64,000 bases of DNA from Rathayibacter sp. VKM Ac-2759 (GTDB lineage Bacteria; Actinomycetota; Actinomycetes; Actinomycetales; Microbacteriaceae), in contig NZ_CP047176.1 in the NCBI RefSeq assembly GCF_009834225.1, forward strand, positions 1,488,001 to 1,552,000, given 5' to 3'. Shown here in pieces: positions 26,731 through 37,271 of this stretch; positions within the stretch are counted from its first letter, which is position 1; the number at the start of each line of letters is the position of its first letter. The translations under genes were made by a program, and so were the position numbers. A model generated the notes under the pieces. The model had not been told where the DNA came from. It did no database searches and saw nothing but the letters and a program-made list of their open reading frames with translations.

Positions 26731-27654
26731 ATGCAGTCCCCTCCTGACGAGCGCCACATCCTCGTCGTCGCCCACACCGGTCGGGCGGACTCCCTCGAAG
26801 CCGCGGTCCTCGTCGTGCGCCGCCTCCGGAACTCGGGTGCTCACCCGGTGCTCTGCGGAGACGACAAGGGCGACATCGTCGCCGCGTCCCCCGAGCTGTC
26901 CGACGTCGCCGTGCTCGGTGTCGATGTGGAGCTGGCCTCCGTCGAGCTCGTGTTCGTCCTGGGGGGTGACGGCACCATCCTGCGCGCGGCCGAGATCGCC
27001 CGCTCGGGGACGGCCCCGCTGCTGGGCGTGAACCTCGGGCACGTCGGATTCCTCGCCGAGAGCGAGAGGGACGATCTGGACGACGCCGTGGCGCGCGCGC
27101 TCGACGGCGACTACCGCGTCGAGGAGCGCCTGGCGCTGCAGGTCCGCGTGAAGATCGACGACATCGTCGTCTACGAGACCTGGGCCCTGAACGAGGCGAC
27201 GGTCGAGAAGGGGAGCCGCGAGCGGATGCTCGAGGTCATGGTCGGCGTCGACGGCCGTCCGCTCTCGAGCTTCGGCTGCGACGGGATCGTCGTCTCCACT
27301 CCGACCGGATCCACCGCGTACGCCTTCTCGGGCGGGGGGCCGGTGGTCTGGCCGACCTTGGAGGCGATGCTCCTGGTGCCGCTCAGCGCTCACGCGCTGT
27401 TCGCGCGCCCGCTCGTCGTCGGGCCGGAGTCGAGTCTCGCGGTCGAGGTGAAGGAGCGCACCGACGGGGTCGGCGTGCTCTGGGCCGACGGCCGGAGGAC
27501 GTACGAGCTGCCCCCGGGAGCCCGGGTCGTCTTCCGCCGCTCACCCGAGCCGGTGCGCTTCGCCCGCCTCCACGACGCACCGTTCACCGATCGCCTCGTG
27601 CACAAGTTCCAACTGCCCATCCGCGGCTGGCGCGGGTCGGCCGAGACGGAGTAG
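26731..27654 (+). CDS. nadK: NAD kinase
   Basis: The 307-residue enzyme phosphorylates NAD to NADP. It shows VFVLGGDGTILRAAE (the GGDGT motif with catalytic Asp, about residues 78-92), NLGHVGFLAE, ALNEATVEKGS, and DGIVVSTPTGSTAYAFSGGGP, all diagnostic. ATG 26731 follows GAAGGA by 10 bases. The upstream in-frame extension is rejected because it overlaps the tlyA 3' end. In actinobacteria nadK lies between tlyA and recN, as here. The gap to recN is 4 bases. Confidence 0.95.
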   Translation: MQSPPDERHILVVAHTGRADSLEAAVLVVRRLRNSGAHPVLCGDDKGDIVAASPELSDVAVLGVDVELASVELVFVLGGDGTILRAAEIARSGTAPLLGVNLGHVGFLAESERDDLDDAVARALDGDYRVEERLALQVRVKIDDIVVYETWALNEATVEKGSRERMLEVMVGVDGRPLSSFGCDGIVVSTPTGSTAYAFSGGGPVVWPTLEAMLLVPLSAHALFARPLVVGPESSLAVEVKERTDGVGVLWADGRRTYELPPGARVVFRRSPEPVRFARLHDAPFTDRLVHKFQLPIRGWRGSAETE

Positions 27655-27658
27655 AGCC

Positions 27659-29347
27659 GTGCTCGAGGAACTGCAGATCAGGGATCTCGGCGTCATCGCC
27701 GAGGCCACCCTTCCGCTCGGCCCGGGGTTCACGGCCGTCACCGGTGAGACCGGCGCCGGCAAGACCATGGTCGTGACCGCGCTCGGGCTCGTGCTCGGTG
27801 CGCGGTCGGACGCCTCCGCCGTCAGGGCGGGGAGCGCCCAGGCCTGGGTGTCGGGCCGCTGGCTGGTGCCCGAGGACGGTGCCGTCGCCGATCGCGTCCG
27901 CGACGCCGGCGGCGACCTCGACGGGCCGGAGCTGCTGCTGGCCCGCTCCGTCTCGGCGGAGGGCCGCGGCCGCGCGGTGGTCGGCGGTCGCAGTGCGCCC
28001 GTCAGCGTGCTGAGCGAGCTCGCGGACCAGCTCGTCGTCGTGCACGGGCAGTCGGACCAGATCCGGCTGCGGTCGGCGGCGGCTCAGCGCGACGCGCTCG
28101 ACCGCTTCGGCGGTCAGGAGCTCGCGGCGGCGCTGCGCGATTACGGATCCGCCTTCGAGCGCTGGCGCGCCAACCGCGAGGAGCTGGACGAGCTGACCAT
28201 GGCACGGGAGGCGCGTGCGCGCGAGGCGGAGCGCCTCCGGAGCGCCCTGGCCGAGATCGAGGTCGTCGCCCCGCAGCGCGGGGAGGACGTGGAGCTCGCC
28301 GCGCAGTCGGAGCGGCTCGGCAGCATCGAGCAGCTGCGGCTCTCGGCGGGCGAGGCCCGCGAGGCGATCTCGTCGGAGGAGCTCGACGGCCGCGACGCCG
28401 TCGGCCTGCTCGACGCCGCCCGGCGGGTGCTCGAGCGCGCCGCCGAGCACGACGCCGCCCTGCTGCCGACCGTCCAGACGCTCGACGAGGCCTCCGTGCT
28501 GCTTGTCGACGCCGCGGGGAGCCTCTCGTCGTACCTGGCCGAACTCGATCTCGACGGGGCGCACGATCTCGAGCTGATCGAGAACCGGCGCGCCGAGCTC
28601 TCGGCGCTGGCCAGGACCTATGGGCCCACGCTCGACGACGTCCTCGACCTCGTCGACTCCTCGGGACTGCGCCTGCTGGAACTCGACGGCGACGACGAGC
28701 GGATCGCGGCCCTCGAGTCGGACACCGCGGCCGACGCCGATCTGGTCGAGCGGCTCGCCGACCGGCTCACCGCTCTTCGCACCGCCGCGGCCCAGGAGCT
28801 GGGGGAGCGGGTGAGCGACGAGCTGACCGCGCTCGCGATGGCCGATGCGCGCCTCCGCGTGCAGGTGACCAGCACGAGCGAGCCGACCGCGCACGGCCGG
28901 GACGCGGTCGAGATGCTGCTGCAGCCGCACAGCGGGGCGACGCCCAGGCCGCTCGCGCGCGGGGCCTCCGGGGGCGAGCTCTCGCGGGTGATGCTCGCGA
29001 TCGAGGTCGTCGTCGCGGCCAACGACCCCGTGCCGACGTTCGTCTTCGACGAGGTGGACGCCGGAGTCGGCGGAGCGGCGGCGATCGAGATCGGGAGGCG
29101 CCTCGCGCGGCTCGCCGAGACCTCGCAGGTGATCGTGGTGACGCACCTCGCGCAGGTCGCCGCGTTCGCGACGAACCATCTCCGCGTCGAGAAGGGGTCG
29201 GACGGCTCCGTGACCTCGAGCGCGGTGACGCAGCTGGAGGCCGAGGAGCGCGTGTCCGAGATGGCGCGCCTGCTCTCGGGCCTGACCGACTCCGAGAACG
29301 CGCTCGCCCATGCCCGCGAGCTCCTGGAGACGAGTCGGCTGCGCTGA
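27659..29347 (+). CDS. recN: DNA repair protein RecN
   Basis: The 562-residue SMC-like ATPase has Walker A GETGAGKT (residues 29-36), a central coiled coil (about 150-370), an ABC signature SGGELSRVMLAIEVV (about 437-451), and Walker B VFDEVDAGVGG (about 461-471). It gathers DNA ends at double-strand breaks with RecA. GTG 27659 is preceded by GAGACGGAGTAGAG. The C-terminal end SRLR is followed by a 51-base gap to pyrG, which has its own -10 box. Confidence 0.95.
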   Translation: MLEELQIRDLGVIAEATLPLGPGFTAVTGETGAGKTMVVTALGLVLGARSDASAVRAGSAQAWVSGRWLVPEDGAVADRVRDAGGDLDGPELLLARSVSAEGRGRAVVGGRSAPVSVLSELADQLVVVHGQSDQIRLRSAAAQRDALDRFGGQELAAALRDYGSAFERWRANREELDELTMAREARAREAERLRSALAEIEVVAPQRGEDVELAAQSERLGSIEQLRLSAGEAREAISSEELDGRDAVGLLDAARRVLERAAEHDAALLPTVQTLDEASVLLVDAAGSLSSYLAELDLDGAHDLELIENRRAELSALARTYGPTLDDVLDLVDSSGLRLLELDGDDERIAALESDTAADADLVERLADRLTALRTAAAQELGERVSDELTALAMADARLRVQVTSTSEPTAHGRDAVEMLLQPHSGATPRPLARGASGGELSRVMLAIEVVVAANDPVPTFVFDEVDAGVGGAAAIEIGRRLARLAETSQVIVVTHLAQVAAFATNHLRVEKGSDGSVTSSAVTQLEAEERVSEMARLLSGLTDSENALAHARELLETSRLR

Positions 29348-29384
29348 TTCGGGCGCCGTCGGCGACCCGCCTGCGATTCGCTGT

Positions 29385-29390
29385 TAGGGT
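29385..29390 (+). promoter_or_regulatory. -10 box TAGGGT of pyrG
   Basis: TAGGGT ends 8 bases before the GTG start at 29399, consistent with a leaderless pyrG message. Confidence 0.45.
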
Positions 29391-29398
29391 GGAAGCCC

Positions 29399-31133
<1,735 letters not shown>

Positions 31134-31141
<8 letters not shown>

Positions 31142-31763
31142 GCCGCTGGCCGACGAGCGCGTCGAGCCCGAGATCCTCACCAGCGAGCGCGTCTTCGACG
31201 GGATGGTCTGGGGCGTGCGCGCCGAGACGTTCCGCTACGGCGCAGACGTGTTGCGCCGGGAGTTCCTCGACCACACGGGAGCGGTCGCCGTCCTCGCGAT
31301 CGACGAGCGCGATCGCGTCGCGCTGATCAAGCAGTACCGCCACCCCGTCCGCTCCCGCGAGTGGGAGATCCCCGCGGGGCTCCTCGACATCGAGGGGGAG
31401 GACGCCCTCCTCGCCGCCCAGCGCGAGCTGGCCGAGGAGACCGACCTGCAGGCCGGCCGCTGGGATCTGCTCTCGGAGTTCGCGACCTCGCCCGGCGGCA
31501 GCGACGAGGCGATCCGGATCTACCTCGCCCGCGACCTCTCTGCCACCGACTCCGTCTTCGAGCGCGAGGCGGAGGAGGCCGACATGGAACTGCGCTGGGT
31601 CGACCTGGACGAGGCCGTCGACGCCGTGCTCGCGCGCCGCGTGCAGAACCCCTCGCTGACGATCGCGGTCCTCGCCGCCCACGCCTTCCGCGCCCGCGGC
31701 TGGGCGGGGCTCGGGGACGCCGCCTCGCCGTGGACGCGGCACCCGCGGGCCCGCCGGGGGTGA
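31134..31763 (+). CDS. NUDIX hydrolase (ADP-ribose pyrophosphatase-like)
   Basis: This 209-residue protein contains the Nudix box [20 protein letters not shown] with ETDL continuing (about residues 82-105), including the RELAEE metal-binding core. The fold is of ADP-ribose pyrophosphatase type, with [21 protein letters not shown] before the box and [18 protein letters not shown] after. It hydrolyses nucleoside-diphosphate-linked substrates. The exact substrate is inferred by family. It overlaps pyrG by 8 bases and its stop overlaps the xerD GTG, all in one operon. Confidence 0.88.
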
Positions 31764-32668
31764 CGCCTCGCGCGTGCGCCGACGCGTTCCTGCGCCAGTC
31801 GAGCGTCGAGCGCGGGCTGTCGGCCCACACGATCGCCGCGTACCGCCGCGATCTCGAGCTGTACCTCGGCTGGCTGGGCGAGCAGGGTGTGGACGATCTC
31901 GCGACCCTGCGGCGCGCGGACGTCGGCGCCTTCGCCTCCTGGCTCGCGGCCCGGACCGAGCGGCCGCTCGCCGCGTCGTCGCGGGCGCGGATCCTCTCGA
32001 GCGTGCGCGGGCTGCACCGGTTCGCGCTCGAGGAGGGGATCGTCGCCGACGACGTCGCCCACGACGTCGTGCCTCCGAAGCTCCCGATGACGCTGCCGAA
32101 GGCGATCACGGTCGAGCAGATGGCCGCACTGCTCGACGCGGCCCGCGGTGAGGAGCTCGCCGACCTGCGCGACAGGGCACTCCTCGAACTGCTCTACGCC
32201 ACGGGCGCGCGCATCTCGGAGGCCGTCGACCTCAACGTCGACGACGTGTTCGACGCCGAGGTCGTGCGGCTGACCGGCAAGGGCTCGAAGCAGCGGATGG
32301 TGCCGCTCGGCCGCTTCGCGCGCGAGGCCGTCGACGACTACCTGGTGCGCGCTCGGCCCGAGCTGTCGCGGCGCGGGCGCGCGACTCCGGCGCTGTTCCT
32401 CGGTGTGCGGGGGAGCAGGCTGTCCCGGCAGAGCGCGTGGCTCGTGATCCGCGCAGTCGCCGGGAAGGCGGGGCTCGACCGCGAGATCTCGCCGCACACG
32501 TTCCGGCACTCCTTCGCGACGCACCTGCTCGCGGGCGGGGCGGACGTGCGGGTGGTGCAGGAGCTGCTCGGGCACGCCTCCGTCGCGACGACGCAGATCT
32601 ACACGCTGGTGACGGCGGACTCGCTGCGCGACGTGTACACGACGGCTCATCCGCGGGCACGGCGCTGA
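31760..32668 (+). CDS. xerD: Tyrosine recombinase XerD
   Basis: This 302-residue recombinase resolves chromosome dimers at dif with XerC. It has an N-terminal SAM-like core-binding domain (residues 1-95) and the catalytic domain with Arg in YATGARISEAVDL, Lys in LTGKGSKQRMVPLG, HTFRHSFATHLL, LGHASVATTQIYT with the nucleophilic Tyr. GTG 31760 overlaps the nudix stop (GTGA). GTG 31730 would add 10 residues and is a second option. Position upstream of parA-scpAB agrees with XerD rather than XerC. Confidence 0.92.
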   Translation: MTPRACADAFLRQSSVERGLSAHTIAAYRRDLELYLGWLGEQGVDDLATLRRADVGAFASWLAARTERPLAASSRARILSSVRGLHRFALEEGIVADDVAHDVVPPKLPMTLPKAITVEQMAALLDAARGEELADLRDRALLELLYATGARISEAVDLNVDDVFDAEVVRLTGKGSKQRMVPLGRFAREAVDDYLVRARPELSRRGRATPALFLGVRGSRLSRQSAWLVIRAVAGKAGLDREISPHTFRHSFATHLLAGGADVRVVQELLGHASVATTQIYTLVTADSLRDVYTTAHPRARR

Positions 32669-32776
32669 GGCCCTCGGCCGGGCACGGCGGGGCGGAACGG
32701 CGGGCGGCAGGGGCGCCGGTACACTCGATGCAGGCCGCGCGGGAGCGCATGCCGACACGGAAGCGAGGCGACGCAG

Positions 32777-33664
32777 GTGACACGCAAGACGGACGACAAG
32801 GCCGAGCTCACCGGTCTCGAAGCCCCGACGCTCGGCCCGACGGGCCGCCCCCTGCGCGACTTCCCGCTGCCGGTCGAGCTCACCGGGCACGGGCCCGCGC
32901 GCATCATCTCGCTCTGCAACCAGAAGGGCGGCGTCGGCAAGACGACGACGACCATCAACCTGGGCGCGACGCTGGCCGAGTACGGCCGCCGCGTGCTGGC
33001 GATCGACTTCGACCCGCAGGGCGCGCTCTCGGCCGGCCTCGGCGTCGCGACCTACGACGCGATCACCGTCTACGACCTCCTCCTCGGCACGGTGAAGGAC
33101 CCGGCCGAGGCGATCCAGTCGACGAACGTGCCCGGGCTCGACATCATCCCGGCCAACATCGACCTCTCGGCCGCCGAGGTCCACCTCGTCAACGAGGTCG
33201 CCCGCGAGCAGATCCTCGCCCGGGTCCTCCGCAAGGTGAGCGCCGACTACGACGTCATCCTCATCGACTGCCAGCCCTCGCTCGGCCTGCTCACCGTGAA
33301 CGCGCTCACCGCGAGCCACGGCGTGCTGATCCCGCTCGAGTGCGAGTTCTTCGCCCTGCGCGGTGTGGCCCTCCTGATCGAGACGATCGACAAGGTGCGC
33401 GACCGCCTCAATCCGGTGATCGAGCTCGACGGCATCCTGCCCACGATGTACGACTCGCGCACGCTGCACTCGCGCGAGGTCCTCGACCGCGTCGTGGACG
33501 CCTTCGGCGACAGCGTGCTCGAGACCGTCATCGGGCGCACGGTCAAGTTCCCCGACGCCAGCGTCTCGGGGGTGCCGATCACGCAGTTCGCGCCGGAGCA
33601 CAACGCCGCGAAGGCGTACCGCAAGCTCGCCAGGGAGCTGATCTCGCGTGGCGCGGTCGCCTGA
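32777..33664 (+). CDS. parA: ParA/Soj-family ATPase
   Basis: The 295-residue protein has a deviant Walker A CNQKGGVGKTTTTINLGA (about residues 51-68), AIDFDPQGALS and LIDCQPSLGLLT, typical of chromosome- and plasmid-type ParA. It has an N-terminal extension of about 45 residues. No parB is adjacent here, so it is an orphan next to scpAB, a common actinobacterial arrangement thought to act in segregation. TACACT at 32718-32723 may be its -10 box, leaving a 53-base leader. It overlaps scpA by 17 bases. Confidence 0.9.
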   Translation: MTRKTDDKAELTGLEAPTLGPTGRPLRDFPLPVELTGHGPARIISLCNQKGGVGKTTTTINLGATLAEYGRRVLAIDFDPQGALSAGLGVATYDAITVYDLLLGTVKDPAEAIQSTNVPGLDIIPANIDLSAAEVHLVNEVAREQILARVLRKVSADYDVILIDCQPSLGLLTVNALTASHGVLIPLECEFFALRGVALLIETIDKVRDRLNPVIELDGILPTMYDSRTLHSREVLDRVVDAFGDSVLETVIGRTVKFPDASVSGVPITQFAPEHNAAKAYRKLARELISRGAVA

Positions 33665-34472
33665 GGTCGTCCTCGAGGCGCCGCCGGCCGAGGGCGGCTT
33701 CCGGGTCGCACTGTCCAACTTCGAGGGGCCGTTCGACCTGCTCCTCAGCCTGATCGCGAAGCAGCAGGTCGACATCACCGAGATCGCGCTGAGCGCGGTG
33801 ACGGACGAGTTCCTCTCGTACCTGCACGGGATCGACACCCTGGAGGGCCTCGACCGCGCCTCGGAGTTCCTGGTCGTCGCCGCGACCCTCCTGGACCTGA
33901 AGATCGCCGGGCTCCTGCCGCAGGGCGAGCTCGTCGACGCGGAGGACGCCGCCCTGCTCGAGGCGCGCGATCTGCTGTTCGCCCGGCTCCTGCAGTACCG
34001 CGCGTTCAAGCAGGTCTCGGCCTGGATCGCCGAGCGGATGGAGATCGAGACGGCGCGGCACGTGCGCCAGGTCCCGCTCGAGGAGGAGTTCCGCGCGAAG
34101 AAGCCGGAGCTGGTCTGGACGCTCTCGGCGGAGGACTTCTCGGCCCTCGCGGCCCTCGCCCTCGCGCCCCGCGAGATCCCGACGGTCGGACTGGATCACC
34201 TGCACGCTCCGCTGATCAGCATCCGCGAGCAGGCCGCCCACCTCGTCCGCGTGCTCCGCGAGCGCACGACGGCCACGTTCCGCGAGCTCATCGCGGACGC
34301 AGGGGAGAAGGGCGTCGTCGTCGCCCGCTTCATCGCGGTGCTCGAGCTCTACCGTCACGCGGCGATCGCGTTCGAGCAGCCGGAGCCGCTCGGCGAGCTC
34401 ACGCTGCAGTGGGTCGCCGAGTCGTGGTCGGACGCGAGCCTGGCCCACCTGGGGGCGGACTATGACGGCTGA
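33648..34472 (+). CDS. scpA: Segregation and condensation protein A
   Basis: This 274-residue kleisin-type subunit of the SMC condensin shows VALSNFEGPFDLLLSLIAKQQVDITEIALS (residues about 15-45) and the LVVAATLLDLKIAGLLPQ block, diagnostic of ScpA. It bridges the SMC heads with ScpB. GTG 33648 overlaps parA, and the 3' end overlaps scpB by 11 bases, so the three are co-translated. Confidence 0.94.
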   Translation: MARSPEVVLEAPPAEGGFRVALSNFEGPFDLLLSLIAKQQVDITEIALSAVTDEFLSYLHGIDTLEGLDRASEFLVVAATLLDLKIAGLLPQGELVDAEDAALLEARDLLFARLLQYRAFKQVSAWIAERMEIETARHVRQVPLEEEFRAKKPELVWTLSAEDFSALAALALAPREIPTVGLDHLHAPLISIREQAAHLVRVLRERTTATFRELIADAGEKGVVVARFIAVLELYRHAAIAFEQPEPLGELTLQWVAESWSDASLAHLGADYDG

Positions 34473-35046
34473 CACAGGCGCCGGCACCGTCGCGTTCGAG
34501 ATCGATCGCGCGATCGAGGCGATCCTCATGGTCGCCGACGAACCGCAGTCGCTCGTCGCGCTCGCGACCGCGCTCTCCCGTCCGATCGCCGTGGTGCGCC
34601 AGTCGATCGAGCGGCTCGTCGCCGACTTCGACGGGGAGACCGGGGGAGTGCGTCGCGGCTTCGAGCTGCGCGAGGTCGGCGGCGGGTGGCGGGTCTACGT
34701 CCGCCGCGAGTACGACCCCGTGGTCTCGGACTTCGTGCTGACGCAGAACCCGACGAAGCTGTCGCAGGCGGCGCTCGAGACCCTCGCCGTGATCGCCTAC
34801 AAGCAGCCGATCTCGCGCGGTCAGGTGGCGCAGATCCGCGCGGTCAACGTCGACTCCGTGGCACGCACCCTGCTCGGTCGCGGTCTGATCGCCGAGATCG
34901 GCAACGACCCGGAGACGGGCGCGATCCTCTACGGCACCACCGAGCAGCTGCTCGTGCACCTCGGCCTCACCTCGCTCGATGAGCTGCCGAAGATCTCACC
35001 ACTTCTGAGCGACGGACGGGACGGATTCGATGGTCAACTCGGCTAG
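34462..35046 (+). CDS. scpB: Segregation and condensation protein B
   Basis: This 194-residue protein has two winged-helix domains. The motif LSQAALETLAVIAYKQPISRGQVAQIRAVN (residues about 96-125) identifies ScpB, and a TTEQLLVHLGLTSLDELP tail follows. It dimerises and stabilises the ScpA-SMC complex. The start overlaps scpA and the end overlaps rluB by 17 bases. Confidence 0.95.
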   Translation: MTADTGAGTVAFEIDRAIEAILMVADEPQSLVALATALSRPIAVVRQSIERLVADFDGETGGVRRGFELREVGGGWRVYVRREYDPVVSDFVLTQNPTKLSQAALETLAVIAYKQPISRGQVAQIRAVNVDSVARTLLGRGLIAEIGNDPETGAILYGTTEQLLVHLGLTSLDELPKISPLLSDGRDGFDGQLG

Positions 35047-36025
35047 CAGCGAGGGCGAGCGCCTGCAGAAGGTCCTCGCCGCAGCGGGGGTCGCCTCCCG
35101 GCGCGTCGTCGAGGAGATGATCGTCGCGCGGCGGATCCGCGTGAACGGCGAGGTGGCCGCCGAGCTCGGTCGGCGCATCGATCCCGCAGCCGACCTCATC
35201 GAGGTCGACGGAGTCGCCGTGCAGCTGGACACCTCGCGCCGCTACGTGATGCTGAACAAGCCGATCGGGGTCGTCAGCTCGCTGGCGGACGAGAACGGCC
35301 GGCCCGACCTGCGCACCTACACGCAGAACTTCGAGGAGCGGCTGTTCAACGTCGGCCGACTCGACGCCGAGACCTCGGGGCTGCTGGTGCTCACCAACGA
35401 CGGCGAGCTGGCGCACGTGCTCGCGCACCCGTCGTTCGGCGTGACGAAGACCTACATCGCCAAGGTGCACGGCCAGGTGCTGCCGCAGACGATCGCGGCG
35501 CTGACCGCCGGCATCGAGCTCGAGGACGGCCCGATCGCGGCCGATAAGGCGCGCCTGCTCGGCCGGCCGGAGGGCCGCTCGAACGCGTCGCTCGTCGAGA
35601 TCACACTGCACTCGGGGCGCAACCGCATCGTCCGCCGGATGATGGCCGAGGTCGGCCACCCGGTCATCGAGCTGGTGCGGCGCCAGTTCGGGCCGCTGCA
35701 CCTCGGCACCCTGCGCTCGGGGGATCTGCGCGATCTCACCCGGGCGGAGCTCGGCGCACTGCTCACGATCTCGCGGCAGGGCGGCGAGGCTCCGTCGACG
35801 AGCCGGCAGGCGAGTGCCGAGGAGAAGCCTCGGGCAGCTCGGCCGGCACGTTCCGACCGGCCTGCGCGGGACGACCGGCCTGCACGGGACGATCGGCCTG
35901 CACGGGACGATCGGCCTGCACGGGACGACCGGCAGCGTGCTCGGACCTCCTCCACAGGCGGCGATCGGCGCGACTCTCCTCCGCGTCGCTCGGGCGTCGA
36001 CAAGCAGCGACGACCTGATCGGTAG
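35030..36025 (+). CDS. 23S rRNA pseudouridine synthase RluB-type
   Basis: This 331-residue protein has an S4 domain (ERLQKVLAAAGVASRRVVEEMI, residues about 10-55) and the catalytic core with NVGRLDAETSGLLVLTNDGEL holding the essential Asp. HSGRNRIVRRMMAEVGHPV is also present. It isomerises uridine in 23S rRNA (RluB/RsuA family). The C-terminal tail (about 245-331) is a disordered, repetitive basic/acidic extension with a repeated RPARDD unit. Length without the tail is normal. It overlaps scpB by 17 bases. Confidence 0.9.
   Translation: MVNSASSEGERLQKVLAAAGVASRRVVEEMIVARRIRVNGEVAAELGRRIDPAADLIEVDGVAVQLDTSRRYVMLNKPIGVVSSLADENGRPDLRTYTQNFEERLFNVGRLDAETSGLLVLTNDGELAHVLAHPSFGVTKTYIAKVHGQVLPQTIAALTAGIELEDGPIAADKARLLGRPEGRSNASLVEITLHSGRNRIVRRMMAEVGHPVIELVRRQFGPLHLGTLRSGDLRDLTRAELGALLTISRQGGEAPSTSRQASAEEKPRAARPARSDRPARDDRPARDDRPARDDRPARDDRQRARTSSTGGDRRDSPPRRSGVDKQRRPDR
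35854..35933 (+). repeat. Tandem 18-base coding repeats in the rluB tail
   Basis: Four or more near-identical copies of an 18-base unit (CCTGCACGGGACGATCGG) encode the RPARDD repeat. Copies differ at one or two bases. The unit is a multiple of three, so copy-number change keeps the frame. Confidence 0.8.
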
Positions 36026-36028
36026 GCT
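36023..36028 (+). promoter_or_regulatory. -10 box TAGGCT of tyrA
   Basis: TAGGCT ends 6 bases before the GTG start of tyrA at 36035, overlapping the end of rluB. It fits the leaderless pattern. Confidence 0.4.
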
Positions 36029-36034
36029 GTCGGG

Positions 36035-37141
36035 GTGAACGAGCTGCTGCACCCCGCCCCGCCCGCGATGCGGACGACGGGGACGGTGCGCGTGGTCGGC
36101 TCGGGACTCCTCGGCGCCTCCATCGGCCTCGGTCTCGCCTCGCGCGGCGTCGACGTCGTGCTCGACGACGCCTCCCCGGCCAGCCTCTCGCTCGCCATCG
36201 ACTACGGGGCCGGCCGTGCCGCCTCCGCCGAGGACGAGCCCGCTCTGATCGTCGTCTGCGTGCCGCCCGACGTGGTCGCGAGCGTCGTCGAGCGTGAGCT
36301 CGCCGCGCACCCGACCGCGGTGGTCACCGACGTCGCCAGTGTGAAGATGCAGCCGCTGCGCGAGCTGCGGGCGCGCGGCGTCGACCTCGTCCGCTACATC
36401 GGGTCGCACCCGATGGCCGGTCGCGAGCGCGGTGGCCCGGTCGCCGCCCGCGGCGACCTCTTCGTCGGGCGGCCCTGGGTCCTGTGCCGCGACGGAGAGA
36501 CGACTCCCGAGGCGCTCGCGCGCGTGGAGGCGCTCGCGCTCGACCTGGGTGCGGCGATCGTCGAGATGGACCCGGAGGAGCACGACCTCTCGGTCGGACT
36601 CGTCTCGCACGTGCCGCAGGTGATCTCGTCGCTGCTGGGGCAGCGCCTCCTGGACGCCCCCGACGACGCCCTGCGGCTCGCGGGTCAGGGCGTCCGCGAC
36701 GTGACGCGACTCGCCGCGTCCGCCCCCGAGCTGTGGGTGCAGATCCTCGGAGCGAACCGCGACCACGTCGTCTCGGTGCTCGACGCGTTCCGCGACGACG
36801 TCGCCGCCGTGGCCGATGCGCTCCGCGAGCTCGACGCGCCCGGTGCGCGGCGCCTCCTCGCCGAGCACCTCGCCGCGGGCAACGCCGGCGTCGCCCGCCT
36901 CCCGGGCAAGCACGGGCAGGCCCAGCGCTTCTCGACCCTGATCGTCCTGATCGACGACCTCCCGGGGACGCTCGCCCGCCTCCTGGTCGAGATCGGCGAG
37001 GCCGGCGTCAACCTCGAGGACGTGCGCCTCGAGCACGCGGAGGGGCGCCGGGTGGGACTCGCCGAGATCTCGGTGGTGCCCGAGGCGGTCGGCCCGCTGA
37101 CGGACGAGCTGACCTCGCGCGGGTGGCGGATCGCGGGATGA
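36035..37141 (+). CDS. tyrA: Prephenate dehydrogenase
   Basis: This 368-residue enzyme converts prephenate to 4-hydroxyphenylpyruvate (or arogenate to tyrosine). The Rossmann motif [21 protein letters not shown] starts near residue 18. [12 protein letters not shown] (about 129-140) is the family substrate-binding motif, with [18 protein letters not shown] further on. The C-terminal ACT-like segment (about 300-368) likely gives tyrosine feedback. The stop overlaps a short repeat-encoded ORF (ATGA) leading to cmk. Confidence 0.92.
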   Translation: MNELLHPAPPAMRTTGTVRVVGSGLLGASIGLGLASRGVDVVLDDASPASLSLAIDYGAGRAASAEDEPALIVVCVPPDVVASVVERELAAHPTAVVTDVASVKMQPLRELRARGVDLVRYIGSHPMAGRERGGPVAARGDLFVGRPWVLCRDGETTPEALARVEALALDLGAAIVEMDPEEHDLSVGLVSHVPQVISSLLGQRLLDAPDDALRLAGQGVRDVTRLAASAPELWVQILGANRDHVVSVLDAFRDDVAAVADALRELDAPGARRLLAEHLAAGNAGVARLPGKHGQAQRFSTLIVLIDDLPGTLARLLVEIGEAGVNLEDVRLEHAEGRRVGLAEISVVPEAVGPLTDELTSRGWRIAG

Positions 37142-37260
37142 GCGCCGCGCCGCATCGAGGATCCTCCGGCATCGACCGGGCGAGCACAGAGCAGACGAGC
37201 ACAGAGCCGACCAGCACCGAGCAGACCAGCACCGAGCAGATGAGCACCGAGAGCGTATGA
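37138..37260 (+). CDS. Short repeat-encoded ORF between tyrA and cmk
   Basis: This 40-residue ORF starts at ATG 37138 (overlapping the tyrA stop, ATGA) and ends at TGA 37258-37260 (overlapping the cmk ATG). Its second half is a repeat of STEQT-like units. It has no recognisable domain. It may only serve to carry ribosomes from tyrA into cmk, or may be a chance product of the repeats. Low confidence as a functional gene. Confidence 0.3.
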   Translation: MSAAPHRGSSGIDRASTEQTSTEPTSTEQTSTEQMSTESV

Positions 37261-37271
37261 GCACCGAGCAG
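37183..37271 (+). repeat. 15-base tandem repeats at the tyrA-cmk junction
   Basis: AGCACAGAGCAGACG-type units start at 37183, 37198, 37213, 37228 and 37243. A further AGCACCGAGCAGA at 37260 runs into the cmk coding sequence, offset by two bases. Units differ by one to three bases. They encode (S)TEQT in the short ORF, and the last copy gives the cmk N-terminus STEQ. Confidence 0.85.

Noticed and set aside
27584..29311. 575-codon minus-strand frame opposite recN
   Set aside because: Shadow; recN carries intact ATPase motifs.
32777..33664. Missing parB as an anomaly
   Set aside because: Orphan ParA next to scpAB is common in actinobacteria.
37183..37271. CRISPR array
   Set aside because: Units are 15 bases with no spacers and lie in coding sequence.
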